64,000 nucleotides of DNA from Rubrivivax sp. (lineage in GTDB: Bacteria > Pseudomonadota > Gammaproteobacteria > Burkholderiales > Burkholderiaceae_C). The first letter of the stretch is position 1. Each line of letters starts with the position of its first letter. The stretch is from contig JADCGP010000009.1 of assembly GCA_020248915.1 (NCBI GenBank), positions 62,001 through 126,000 of the forward strand. The letters are read 5' to 3'. The position numbers and the translations under genes were made by a program. The notes under the pieces were generated by a model. It searched no databases and had not been told where the DNA came from. It saw only the letters and a program-made list of their open reading frames with translations. This document shows positions 1 through 7,334 of this stretch, one piece after another.

Positions 1-1
1 G

Positions 2-193
2 CAGCGCCTGGCGCGGCTGCCTCAGAGCGGCTTCGCCGCGACGCGCCGCCTGCTGGAGGCGGCGCGGACGGACGCGCTGGACTCGCACATCGACCTCGAG
101 GCCAGGGAGCAGGCCGAGCTCGTGACCGGCGCCGAGTTTCGCGCGGCGATGGCAGCCTTCGCCGCACGCCGCAGGGGCGAGCCCGGAAAGTGA
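2..193 (+). CDS. Enoyl-CoA hydratase/isomerase family protein, C-terminal end (5' truncated by window)
   Basis: An open frame enters from the left edge and ends with TGA at 191-193, giving 63 residues. The charged, alanine-rich helical tail, with LEAREQAELV followed by EFRAAMAAFAARR, has the pattern of the C-terminal trimerisation helices of crotonase-fold enoyl-CoA hydratases, which usually finish with a phenylalanine-containing FxxKR-type end. The stop overlaps the GTG start of the downstream ABC permease by four bases (GTGA), so the two are probably co-transcribed and translationally coupled. Catalytic residues lie outside the window. The crotonase assignment rests on the tail alone and is moderate. 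It would add a third acyl-CoA enzyme to the locus, alongside the thiolase-like and CoA-transferase genes. Confidence 0.55.
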   Translation, partial: QRLARLPQSGFAATRRLLEAARTDALDSHIDLEAREQAELVTGAEFRAAMAAFAARRRGEPGK

Positions 194-1200
194 CGAAGAT
201 CGTCCTGCGCCGCCTGGCGATGCTGGTGCTCGTGATCTTCGGGGTCAGCGTGATCTGTTTCGTCATCTCACGGCTGATCCCGGGCGACCCGGCGCAGATG
301 ATGCTCGGCCCCCGGGCCACGCCGCAGGCCATCGCCGAGATGCGATCCCGGCTCGGACTCGACCAGCCCGTCACGACCCAGTACATCCAGTACATGAGCG
401 ACCTGCTCCGCGGCGACTTCGGCGTGTCGATCATCACCCGGCAGCCGGTGCTCGGCGAGCTGTGGAGCTACATCCCGGCGACGCTCGAGCTGATGCTGAT
501 GGCCATGGTGCTGTCGATCGTGGTCGGTGTGCCGCTGGGCGTCCTGACCGCGCTGCGGCGCGACACCTGGGTCGACAACCTCGGCCGCGGCCTGGCGATC
601 CTCGGCATCTCGGCGCCGACCTTCTGGCTCGGACTGATGCTGATGCTGCTGCTGTACGCGGAGCTCGGCTGGCTGCCGGGCTCGGGGCGCCTGGACATCG
701 GCGTGACGCCGCCGCCGCACGTCACCGGCCTGTATCTGATCGACGCCGCGATAGCCGGCGACGGGCTTGCGTGGCGCAGTGCCTTCAACCACCTGTTGCT
801 GCCCGCCATCACGCTGGCCCTGGCGTCGGTGGGCACCGTGGTGCGGCTGGTTCGCGGCTCGATGATCGAGGTGCTCTCGGAGGACTACATCCGCACCGCG
901 CGCGCCTACGGGCTGGCCCCTTGGCGCATCCACTTCGTGTACGCGCTGAAGAACGCGCTGATTCCCTTCGTCACCGTGCTCGGCCTCGAGCTCGCGTCCC
1001 TGCTGTTCGGATCGGTCGTCGTCGAGAGCGTCTTCGCCTGGCCTGGGGTGGGCAATCACGTGCTGGGCGCGATCCTGAACCTCGACTTCCCGGTCATCAT
1101 GGGTTTCACGGTACTGGCGTCGGTCGTGTATGTGCTGGCCAACCTGCTGGTCGACCTGGCCTACCTGATGCTCGACCCTCGCATCCAGATCTCGGCATGA
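190..1200 (+). CDS. Dipeptide/oligopeptide ABC transporter permease (DppB family)
   Basis: This inner-membrane permease of 336 residues belongs to the DppB/OppB/NikB family. It forms half of the translocation pore of a peptide-type ABC importer. An N-terminal membrane helix (about residues 7-28) is followed by the family region LIPGDPAQMMLG, then five more hydrophobic segments. The cytoplasmic EAA loop that docks to the ATPase is visible around residues 235-265 (EDYIRTARAYGLAPWRIHFV). The start is GTG at 190, overlapping the stop of the upstream crotonase-like gene. The partner permease follows 58 bp downstream on the same strand. The two ATPases (4837-6593) and the binding lipoprotein (11699-13276) are encoded separately nearby but complete one importer. 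The substrate is unknown; peptide-like substrates fit the neighbouring M81 peptidases. Confidence 0.93.
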   Translation: MTKIVLRRLAMLVLVIFGVSVICFVISRLIPGDPAQMMLGPRATPQAIAEMRSRLGLDQPVTTQYIQYMSDLLRGDFGVSIITRQPVLGELWSYIPATLELMLMAMVLSIVVGVPLGVLTALRRDTWVDNLGRGLAILGISAPTFWLGLMLMLLLYAELGWLPGSGRLDIGVTPPPHVTGLYLIDAAIAGDGLAWRSAFNHLLLPAITLALASVGTVVRLVRGSMIEVLSEDYIRTARAYGLAPWRIHFVYALKNALIPFVTVLGLELASLLFGSVVVESVFAWPGVGNHVLGAILNLDFPVIMGFTVLASVVYVLANLLVDLAYLMLDPRIQISA

Positions 1201-1258
1201 GTGCGCCTGGTCTCTCCCAAGCGTTCACGCCGGGGCCCGCAGGGCGGAGGGCGGTCCC

Positions 1259-2119
1259 GTGCGCATGCTGACCGGACAGGCCTCGATCTCCCGGCAGCTG
1301 CCGGCGTCGCTGCGCAAGCCGATGGCGGCTTCGGCACTGGTTGTCGTGCTGCTCGTGACCTTGGCGGCACTGTTCGCGCCCTGGATCGCGCCCTACGGCC
1401 CCGACACCATGAATCTCGATGCCGTGCTCCAGGCCCCCTCCTGGCAGCACTGGGCGGGCACCGACGAACTCGGCCGCGACGTCGCGTCGAGGGTCCTGCA
1501 CGGGGCACGGCCTTCGCTGGCGGCGGCGGTGGGCATCGTCTCGATCGGGCTGGTGCTCGGCTTGCTGGTCGGCACCTTCTCGGGCCTGCTCGCCGGCTGG
1601 ATCGACAACGTCATCATGCGCCTGACCGACATCGTCATGGCGTTGCCCGGGCTGGTGGTGGCCCTGGCCCTGACCGCGGCGATGGGACCGAGCCTGTTCA
1701 ACGCAGTCCTGGCGCTGGGGGTGCTGTCGGTGCCCGCCTACATCCGCGTGGCGCGGGGCCAGGCCCTGGCGCTGCGCGAGCGCGAGTTCGTGCTTGCCGC
1801 CCGCGCGATGGGTGCCGGCACGTGGCATCTGATGCGCGCCCATGTGCTGCCGGGGGTGCTGCCGCCGGTGCTCGTGTTCATGACCTTCCACCTGGGCGCC
1901 GCGGTGCTGGCCTCGTCCGCGCTCAGCTTCATCGGCCTGGGCGCACAGCCGCCAGCGGCCGAGTGGGGTGCGATGATCGGCAGCGGCCGCGAGTACGTGC
2001 TGGGCCACTGGTGGCTGGTGACGATGCCCGGCGTGGTGATCATCCTCACCGCTGCCTCGTTCAACCTCCTCGGCGACGCTCTGCGCGACTGGCTGGATCC
2101 GCGCGCCGCGTCGCGCTAG
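1259..2119 (+). CDS. Dipeptide/oligopeptide ABC transporter permease (DppC family)
   Basis: This is the second permease, 286 residues, DppC/OppC family. An N-terminal cytoplasmic stretch precedes a first membrane helix (about residues 23-45), then the typical periplasmic segment PYGPDTMNLDAVLQAPS and the motif HWAGTDELGRDV found in nearly all DppC proteins. The EAA loop is at about residues 178-205 (REFVLAARAMGAGTWHLM). I chose GTG 1259; ATG 1265 is two codons further in and equally possible. An ATG at 1198 overlaps the dppB stop but is out of frame and ends after 24 codons. It pairs with the preceding DppB-type permease. The gene ends 12 bp from the convergently oriented M81 peptidase gene. 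Confidence 0.93.
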   Translation: MRMLTGQASISRQLPASLRKPMAASALVVVLLVTLAALFAPWIAPYGPDTMNLDAVLQAPSWQHWAGTDELGRDVASRVLHGARPSLAAAVGIVSIGLVLGLLVGTFSGLLAGWIDNVIMRLTDIVMALPGLVVALALTAAMGPSLFNAVLALGVLSVPAYIRVARGQALALREREFVLAARAMGAGTWHLMRAHVLPGVLPPVLVFMTFHLGAAVLASSALSFIGLGAQPPAAEWGAMIGSGREYVLGHWWLVTMPGVVIILTAASFNLLGDALRDWLDPRAASR

Positions 2120-2131
2120 CAGCGGGCACCG

Positions 2132-3586
2132 TCACGGGCGCCAGGGGTCGGGTTCCCAGGGCCACATGGGCCGGGGGCGTCGGGCGAACGGCAGCTGAAG
2201 GATGTCGGCCACGCACACGCCCGGCGCGTCCAGCACCAGGCTGTGCGGCGAGATGCGCTCGAAGTGCGGCTTGTAGTGCTGGGCCGACTTGACGAGGATC
2301 ACGCGGGCGGCCTTCAGGTCGATGCCGAGGTCCTCGAAGAGCGACGGGCCGTAGGTCTGCTGCCGTTGCTCGGCAAGCGCCAGGTGGCCCTGGGCGAAGC
2401 GCAGCGCGACGGCGCGACCCATCGGCACGACCGTGCCGCCGCCGAGCCGGATCGCCCCCGCAGGGTCGAGCGCCGTCACCGTGACGTCCAGGTCCAGCGG
2501 CCGCCCCGACAGCGGGCAACGCTTGCCGCCGATCCGCAGCGAGAGGCGGGCGCCGACGCCGGCATCGAAGGCGTCGGCGACGGCCATCGGATCGACGTAG
2601 ATGCCTGCGACGATGCCGTCGATGCCGGCAGCGAGCAGCGCCTCGAGCACGTAGTTGGCATCGCCGGGAGACCCGCCGCCCGGGTTGTCCGGGAGGTCGG
2701 CCAGGATCAGCGGTCCGTGGGCACGGTGATCCCATGCCGCGGCCTGCGCCACGGCGTCGGCCAGCGGCGTGACCGGATCGCACCAGCCGCCGCGGCCTTC
2801 GAAGAGCTGGCGTCCGAGCCGCTCGGCGATCTCCGCGCCGGCTTCCGCGCGGTCATCCGTGATCACCAGCACGTGCGTGCCCAGCAGCGGAATGTCCGCG
2901 CGGCGGAACCCGTGCACGATGCTGATCGACAGCACGCCCGGCTCGTCGCGCTCGATGGCGCGCATGCGTTCCACGAAGGCCTTCATCGGTTCGCGCAGCG
3001 TCTGAAAGACGTCCGCCATGCGGCAGTCGAACACCGAAGTCACCGGACGAATCTCGCGCCGGGCGACCCGGATCAGCAGGTCGATGAGTTCGCGGCCGCG
3101 GCTGTCGATGTCGATGTGCGGGTTCTCGCGGTAGCACATCAGCAGGGCGTTGCGATGCATCTCCGGGCTGAGGTGCGTGTGCGGGTCGAGCAGGCAGCCG
3201 ACCGGCACGTCGGGGCCGACGATTGCGCGCACGCGGGCGAGGATGTCGCCTTCGCAGTCGTCGTAGCCCTGCGCGACCATGCCGCCGTGCATGTCGAGGG
3301 CGACGATGTCCACCGGCAGCGCATCACGAAGACGCTGCAGCAGCTCGTCGCGCAGCGCTTCGTAGGCGGACCGCACCACCGCGGCCCCGGGGTGCGCGTC
3401 GGCGTGCAGGCCGCCGACGACGTCCAGCCCGCGCGAGCGCGCGTAGCGGGCCATCGCGCTGCCGCGCTCGGGGTCGAGAATCTCCTCGCCGCGTTGCAGG
3501 CGGACGCTCGTGAAGGCCTGCAGGCCGACCGGGATCGGCGAGAACGTGTTCGTCTCGGTCAGCAGGCCGCCGAAGAACAGGCGCAT
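2132..3586 (-). CDS. M81 family (MlrC-type) metallopeptidase, paralogue 1
   Basis: A 484-residue protein of the MlrC/M81 family, named after microcystinase C, which hydrolyses linear peptide products of microcystin; most members have no known substrate. The family hallmarks are visible: the N-terminal TETNTFSP motif with Glu11, then DMHGGM (about 98-103), LDPHTH (Asp134, His136, His138) and a further NPHID histidine (157). These form a plausible metal site. A glycine-rich PDNPGGGSPGD segment and FDAGVGA loop follow in the C-terminal half. It lies last in a minus-strand run with the ATPases and thiolase-like gene, 22 bp after the latter. A second M81 gene at 9557-11002 has the same motifs. No signal peptide is apparent, so it probably acts in the cytoplasm on imported material. 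The substrate is not predictable from sequence. Confidence 0.9.
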   Translation of the reverse strand: MRLFFGGLLTETNTFSPIPVGLQAFTSVRLQRGEEILDPERGSAMARYARSRGLDVVGGLHADAHPGAAVVRSAYEALRDELLQRLRDALPVDIVALDMHGGMVAQGYDDCEGDILARVRAIVGPDVPVGCLLDPHTHLSPEMHRNALLMCYRENPHIDIDSRGRELIDLLIRVARREIRPVTSVFDCRMADVFQTLREPMKAFVERMRAIERDEPGVLSISIVHGFRRADIPLLGTHVLVITDDRAEAGAEIAERLGRQLFEGRGGWCDPVTPLADAVAQAAAWDHRAHGPLILADLPDNPGGGSPGDANYVLEALLAAGIDGIVAGIYVDPMAVADAFDAGVGARLSLRIGGKRCPLSGRPLDLDVTVTALDPAGAIRLGGGTVVPMGRAVALRFAQGHLALAEQRQQTYGPSLFEDLGIDLKAARVILVKSAQHYKPHFERISPHSLVLDAPGVCVADILQLPFARRPRPMWPWEPDPWRP

Positions 3587-3608
3587 GGCGTGCGGCTTCG
3601 AGCGGCGA

Positions 3609-4796
3609 TCAGGCCGCCCGGCGGTACATCGTGACGACGCACGCGCCGCCGAGCCCGAGGTTGTGCTGCAGGGCCACCTGGGCCCGCTCGACCTGACGGG
3701 CCTCGGCCTGGCCGCGCAGCTGCCAGGTGAGCTCGGCGCACTGCGCCAGGCCGGTGGCGCCCAGCGGGTGCCCCTTGGACAGCAGGCCGCCCGAGGGGTT
3801 CGTCACGACGCGGCCACCGTAGGTGTTGTCGCCGTCCATCACGAACTTCTCGGCACCGCCCTCCGGGGCCAGGCCCAGGGCCTCGTAAGTGAGAAGTTCG
3901 TTGGTCGTGAAGCAGTCATGCAGCTCGCAGACCTGCACGTCACCCGGACCGATGCCGGTCTGCTCGTACACCTGGCCCGCCGCCCGGCGCGCCATCTCGT
4001 AGCCGATCACGCGGATCATGCTCGCGCCTTCCAGCGTGTCCTGCGGGTCGGTGGTCATCGCCTGGCCGGCGATCTCCACGGCCTGTCCCGTGAGACCGTG
4101 GCGGCGGGCGTAGGCCTCCGAGACGATCACCGCCGCGGCGGCGCCACAGGTCGGCGGGCAGCACTGCAGCCGCGTCAGCGGGCCGTAGATCGGCTTGGAT
4201 GCCATCACCTCGTCGAGCGAGACCCGCTCGCGGAAGATGGCCAGCGGGTTGCGCGCCGCATGCTCGCGCGCCTTGACCGAGATGCGCGCGAACGTCTCGG
4301 CTCGCGTGCCGTGCAGCCGCTGGTGCTCGGCGCCCGCGCTGCCGAACAGCAGCGCGGCCATCGGCACCTGGTCGTTCCACTCGATGGCGTCGTGCGCAAC
4401 CGCCAGCTGGCGCCCCATGATGCTCGGCCGGTCGGTGGCCGTGACGCCCAGCGCGCCCGGGTTCATCTGCTCGAACCCGACCGCCAGCGCGACATCTACG
4501 ACGCCGCTCTGCACCGCCTGGCGCGCCAGGAACAGAGCGGTCGACCCGGTGGCGCAGGCGTTGTTCACGTTGACGATGGGGATGCCGGTCAGCCCGAGGT
4601 CGTAGAGCGCCTGCTGGCCGCTCGTGCTGTCCCCGTAGACGAAGCCGGCGTAGGCCTGCTGCACGGCGGTGTACTCGAGGCCGGCGTCGCGCAGCGCCAG
4701 CCGCGCGGCTGCCGCACCCATCGCGTCGTAGGGCTCACTCGAACCCGGCTTCTTGAACGGCACCATGCCGACACCCACGACCCAGGCCTTGCTCAT
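3609..4796 (-). CDS. Thiolase/lipid-transfer (SCP-x type) family protein
   Basis: A 395-residue thiolase-superfamily protein, closest in pattern to the acetyl-CoA acetyltransferase/lipid-transfer branch (SCP-x thiolase) rather than to classic FadA. The nucleophilic cysteine lies in NNACATGST (Cys81), and the C-terminal NPSGGLLSKGHPLGATG segment carries the second catalytic histidine. I selected the ATG at 4794-4796, preceded by AAGGAGACCGTC, a strong ribosome-binding site; the open frame continues 40 codons upstream without better support. Such proteins cleave or condense 3-ketoacyl-CoA, often of branched or sterol-type side chains. The gene sits between the peptide ABC ATPases and an M81 peptidase, suggesting the imported compound has an acyl portion. 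A decayed copy of a related gene start is present at 14482-14706. Confidence 0.9.
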   Translation of the reverse strand: MSKAWVVGVGMVPFKKPGSSEPYDAMGAAAARLALRDAGLEYTAVQQAYAGFVYGDSTSGQQALYDLGLTGIPIVNVNNACATGSTALFLARQAVQSGVVDVALAVGFEQMNPGALGVTATDRPSIMGRQLAVAHDAIEWNDQVPMAALLFGSAGAEHQRLHGTRAETFARISVKAREHAARNPLAIFRERVSLDEVMASKPIYGPLTRLQCCPPTCGAAAAVIVSEAYARRHGLTGQAVEIAGQAMTTDPQDTLEGASMIRVIGYEMARRAAGQVYEQTGIGPGDVQVCELHDCFTTNELLTYEALGLAPEGGAEKFVMDGDNTYGGRVVTNPSGGLLSKGHPLGATGLAQCAELTWQLRGQAEARQVERAQVALQHNLGLGGACVVTMYRRAA

Positions 4797-4836
4797 GACG
4801 GTCTCCTTGCTGAGATGAAAGCGATGCGCTTCAGTC

Positions 4837-5610
4837 CTAGGCCTCAACGGGCGCTGGCGCCGGTCCCGACAGGCTGGACGCGAGCAGCTCCGCCGTGTAG
4901 GCGTGGCGCGGAGCATGCAGGACCTGCGCGGCCGGGCCGCACTCGACGATCCGGCCGCGTTGCATCACGGCCACGTCGTCGGCCATGTGCCGGACGACCG
5001 CGCGATCGTGGCTGATGAACAGGTAGGCCAGATGCTGCTCGCGCTGGAGATCGAGCAGGAGGTTGAGGATCTGGGCCTGCACCGACAGGTCGAGTGCAGA
5101 AGTCGGCTCGTCGAGGATCAGCAGCTGCGGCGCGCCCGCCAGGGCTCGCGCGATGGCGATGCGCTGCCGTTGGCCGCCGGAGAACTGGTGGGCGCGCCGG
5201 GGCAGCGCGTCGGCCGGCAGGCCGACGCGCTCGGCGAGCGCCTGCGCCACCCCGGCGGTCGGGCGACCCGCGACGACCAGGGGCTCGACGATCAGGTCGT
5301 GTGCGCTCGGGCGCGGATCGAGCGAGCCGTTCGGATCCTGGAAGACGATCTGCATGCCGATGCCGCCTTGCAGGCGCTGCCGCGGTCGCAGCCGTGTGAT
5401 GTCCCGGCCTTGCCAGCGCAGCGTGCCGGCCTGGATGGGCAGAAGTCCCAGCAGCGCCCGGGCCAGCGTGCTCTTGCCGCAGCCGGACTCGCCGACGATG
5501 CCCAGCGTCTTGCCGGCCTCGATCGACAGCGACACACCCGTGACCGTGGGCGCGGAGCGTGCGCGGTGGCGGACCGTCACCGCGTCGACCTCGAGCAGGG
5601 GCGGGGTCAT
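4837..5610 (-). CDS. Peptide ABC transporter ATP-binding protein (DppF/OppF family)
   Basis: The 257-residue ATPase of the peptide-type importer. Walker A is GESGCGKST (about residues 44-52), the Q-loop FQDPNGSLDPR is typical of OppF/DppF, the signature is FSGGQRQRIAIARAL, and Walker B is LLILDEPTSALD. The start is the ATG at 5608-5610, which overlaps the stop of the upstream ATPase gene by four bases (ATGA), giving translational coupling. The frame extends 11 codons further upstream but that would overlap the neighbour more. The C-terminal zinc-ribbon-like oligopeptide-transporter extension is short here. Together with the DppD-type partner it would energise the permeases encoded at 190-2119. 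Confidence 0.92.
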   Translation of the reverse strand: MTPPLLEVDAVTVRHRARSAPTVTGVSLSIEAGKTLGIVGESGCGKSTLARALLGLLPIQAGTLRWQGRDITRLRPRQRLQGGIGMQIVFQDPNGSLDPRPSAHDLIVEPLVVAGRPTAGVAQALAERVGLPADALPRRAHQFSGGQRQRIAIARALAGAPQLLILDEPTSALDLSVQAQILNLLLDLQREQHLAYLFISHDRAVVRHMADDVAVMQRGRIVECGPAAQVLHAPRHAYTAELLASSLSGPAPAPVEA

Positions 5611-6593
5611 GCGGCGACCTCGCGGTGAGGGGCGAGCCAGCAAGCGGCGCGATGCGGCGCCGAGGGCGAGGGCTGCATCGAGGGCTGGTCATGACAGCGA
5701 TCCATCAAGTCCGCGCACCGGCTGCGGAATGCGCAGCCCGATGTCGCCGCGGGCAACGCCGGCAGCGCGGGCAGCGGCGACTTCGGAGCAGCGCGCTCCG
5801 GCAGCGCGTCCAGAAGCGCCCGGGTGTAGGGATGCCGCGGAGCACGCAGCACGTCGGCGGTCGGGCCGGACTCGACGATCCGGCCGGCGTACAGCATGTG
5901 CACCTCGTCGCAGCAGCGGCGTACGACACCCATGTCGTGCGTGATCAGCAAGACCGCGGTGCGGTGCTCGCGGGCCAGCGTTGCCAGCAGCGCGAGCACT
6001 TGGGCCTGGACGGTGACGTCCAGCGCGGTCGTCGGCTCGTCGGCGACGATGAGTGCCGGCCGGCAGGCGAAGGCCATCGCGATCAGCACGCGCTGGCGCA
6101 TGCCGCCGCTCAGCTGGTGCGGCCAGGCCTCGAGCACGGCCGCCGGGTCGTCGATGCGCACCTCGGCGAGCATCTGCCGTGCAAGGGTGTGGGCATCGCT
6201 CGCGGGACGGTGGGTCCGGATCACGTCCGTCATCTGACGGCCGATCCGCAGCACCGGGTTCAGCGCCGTCATCGGCTCCTGGAAGATGGTGGCGATCTCC
6301 GGGCCGCGCAGCGCGCGGAGCCGGGCCTCGGACGCACCGCGCAGGTCTTCGCCGCGCCAGAGCAGCCTGCCGCCTGTCACTGCCACGCCGGGGGGCAGCA
6401 GGCCGGGGATGGCTGCACCCAGGATGGTCTTTCCGGAGCCCGACTCGCCAGCCAGCGCGACGATGCGGGCCTCTTCGATGTCCAGCGTCACTCCGCGCAG
6501 CAGCGTGCGCTCGCCATCGCCGTGGCGCGCCACCACGACCAGCTCCTGCAGCGAAAGATGCGGGTTTCTCATGAGCCTGCCGACCCTGGACAT
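5607..6593 (-). CDS. Peptide ABC transporter ATP-binding protein (DppD/OppD family)
   Basis: A 328-residue DppD-type ATPase. Walker A is GESGSGKT, followed by the Q-loop IFQEPMTALNPVLRIG, the signature LSGGMRQRVLIAMA and Walker B LIVADEPTTALD. The C-terminal oligopeptide-transporter domain contains the cysteine-bearing region CAFRSRCADLMDRCHDQPS that in relatives can bind an iron-sulfur cluster. Two starts are possible: ATG 6593, or the in-frame ATG 6572, which gives 321 residues. The region upstream holds a GAACG-N2-CGTTC palindrome (6603-6614), and the divergent sigma-factor gene starts at 6638. This is the first gene of the minus-strand operon dppD-dppF-thiolase-M81. Confidence 0.92.
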   Translation of the reverse strand: MSRVGRLMRNPHLSLQELVVVARHGDGERTLLRGVTLDIEEARIVALAGESGSGKTILGAAIPGLLPPGVAVTGGRLLWRGEDLRGASEARLRALRGPEIATIFQEPMTALNPVLRIGRQMTDVIRTHRPASDAHTLARQMLAEVRIDDPAAVLEAWPHQLSGGMRQRVLIAMAFACRPALIVADEPTTALDVTVQAQVLALLATLAREHRTAVLLITHDMGVVRRCCDEVHMLYAGRIVESGPTADVLRAPRHPYTRALLDALPERAAPKSPLPALPALPAATSGCAFRSRCADLMDRCHDQPSMQPSPSAPHRAACWLAPHREVAA

Positions 6594-6602
6594 CTATTGA
6601 CC

Positions 6603-6614
6603 GAACGACCGTTC
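6603..6614. promoter_or_regulatory. TetR-type operator candidate between divergent dppD and sigma-factor genes
   Basis: The sequence GAACGACCGTTC has inverted arms GAACG and CGTTC separated by two bases. It lies 10 bp upstream of the farther dppD start and 24 bp upstream of the sigma-factor start, so one bound regulator could cover both promoters. A second, fully symmetric copy occurs at 14836-14847 in front of the decayed thiolase and the CoA-transferase. Such short high-GC palindromes with a CG at the centre of each arm are common for TetR-family regulators of acyl-CoA catabolism. No tetR gene is visible in this window. Seen: the palindromes. Inferred: the regulator class. Confidence 0.45.
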
Positions 6615-6637
6615 AAATCTAGCATGCCCTCGATCCG

Positions 6638-7291
6638 ATGCCAAGGGCGCTGACCAAGAGCGCCGACCCTCCGGCCAGCCGCGACGTGTCTTCTCAGGAG
6701 TTCCTGTTGAGCCTCTCCGACTGCAATGCTCCTGAGGCCGATTCAGCGCCCGCGGCGAGCGGACTGGACCAGCCGGGCCGAGCCGCCGAACGCGCCAGCT
6801 ACATCGCCGCGCTGTTCGCCGATCACCACCGTGCGCTTCGCAGCTTCCTGACCCGCTTTCTCCGCAACGAGGAAGACATCGCCGACACGGTCCAGGAGGT
6901 GTTCGTGCGCATCGCGCAGATCCCGGACCCTTCCCGGCTGGACCTGAACCCGCGCGCCTTCCTTTTCCGCACGGCCGAGCGCCTGGTGATCGATCGCGTC
7001 CGCCGCGAGACCTTCCGCCAGGCGAGCCAGCACGATCCCATGGACGACATGGAACTCGAGCAGCCGGGCGCATCGGTCGAAAGCCAGGTGCACTGGCGGC
7101 TGGCGCTGGCGCGAATCGCCCAACGGCTCCAGGAGGCCGGCCCGCGCGTGGCGCAGGTGGTCGAGTTGAGCTGTCTTCAAGACCTGACGCACCCCCAGAT
7201 CGCGCGCCGCCTCGGCGTGACGACCCGCACCGTCGAACGCTGCATGCAGCGCGCGCGCGCCGTGTGCGAACCCTTCCACGCCGAGGCCTGA
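6638..7291 (+). CDS. ECF (FecI-like) RNA polymerase sigma factor
   Basis: A 217-residue sigma-70 family protein. Region 2 spans about residues 55-125 (ALFADHHRALRSFLTRFL, then DTVQEVFVRIA), and region 4 lies at about 165-215 (LSCLQDLTHPQIARRLGV, an evident helix-turn-helix). The first 50 residues are an unconserved, probably disordered extension. FecI-type factors normally sit with a FecR anti-sigma factor and a TonB-dependent transducer; here the receptor gene begins 43 bp downstream and no FecR homologue is present in the window. The receptor also appears to lack the extra N-terminal signalling domain. The sigma factor therefore probably drives the receptor and downstream peptidase genes but is controlled some other way, for example transcriptionally through the palindrome at 6603-6614. 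Confidence 0.9.
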   Translation: MPRALTKSADPPASRDVSSQEFLLSLSDCNAPEADSAPAASGLDQPGRAAERASYIAALFADHHRALRSFLTRFLRNEEDIADTVQEVFVRIAQIPDPSRLDLNPRAFLFRTAERLVIDRVRRETFRQASQHDPMDDMELEQPGASVESQVHWRLALARIAQRLQEAGPRVAQVVELSCLQDLTHPQIARRLGVTTRTVERCMQRARAVCEPFHAEA

Positions 7292-7334
7292 GCCGAAGGC
7301 GCACCCCCCCCCCCGCAGCAACCCCGGAGCCGAC

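Noticed and set aside
1198-1272. ATG overlapping the dppB stop (ATGA) as the dppC start
   Set aside because: It is not in the dppC frame and stops after 24 codons; GTG 1259 or ATG 1265 must be used unless there is a sequencing frameshift.
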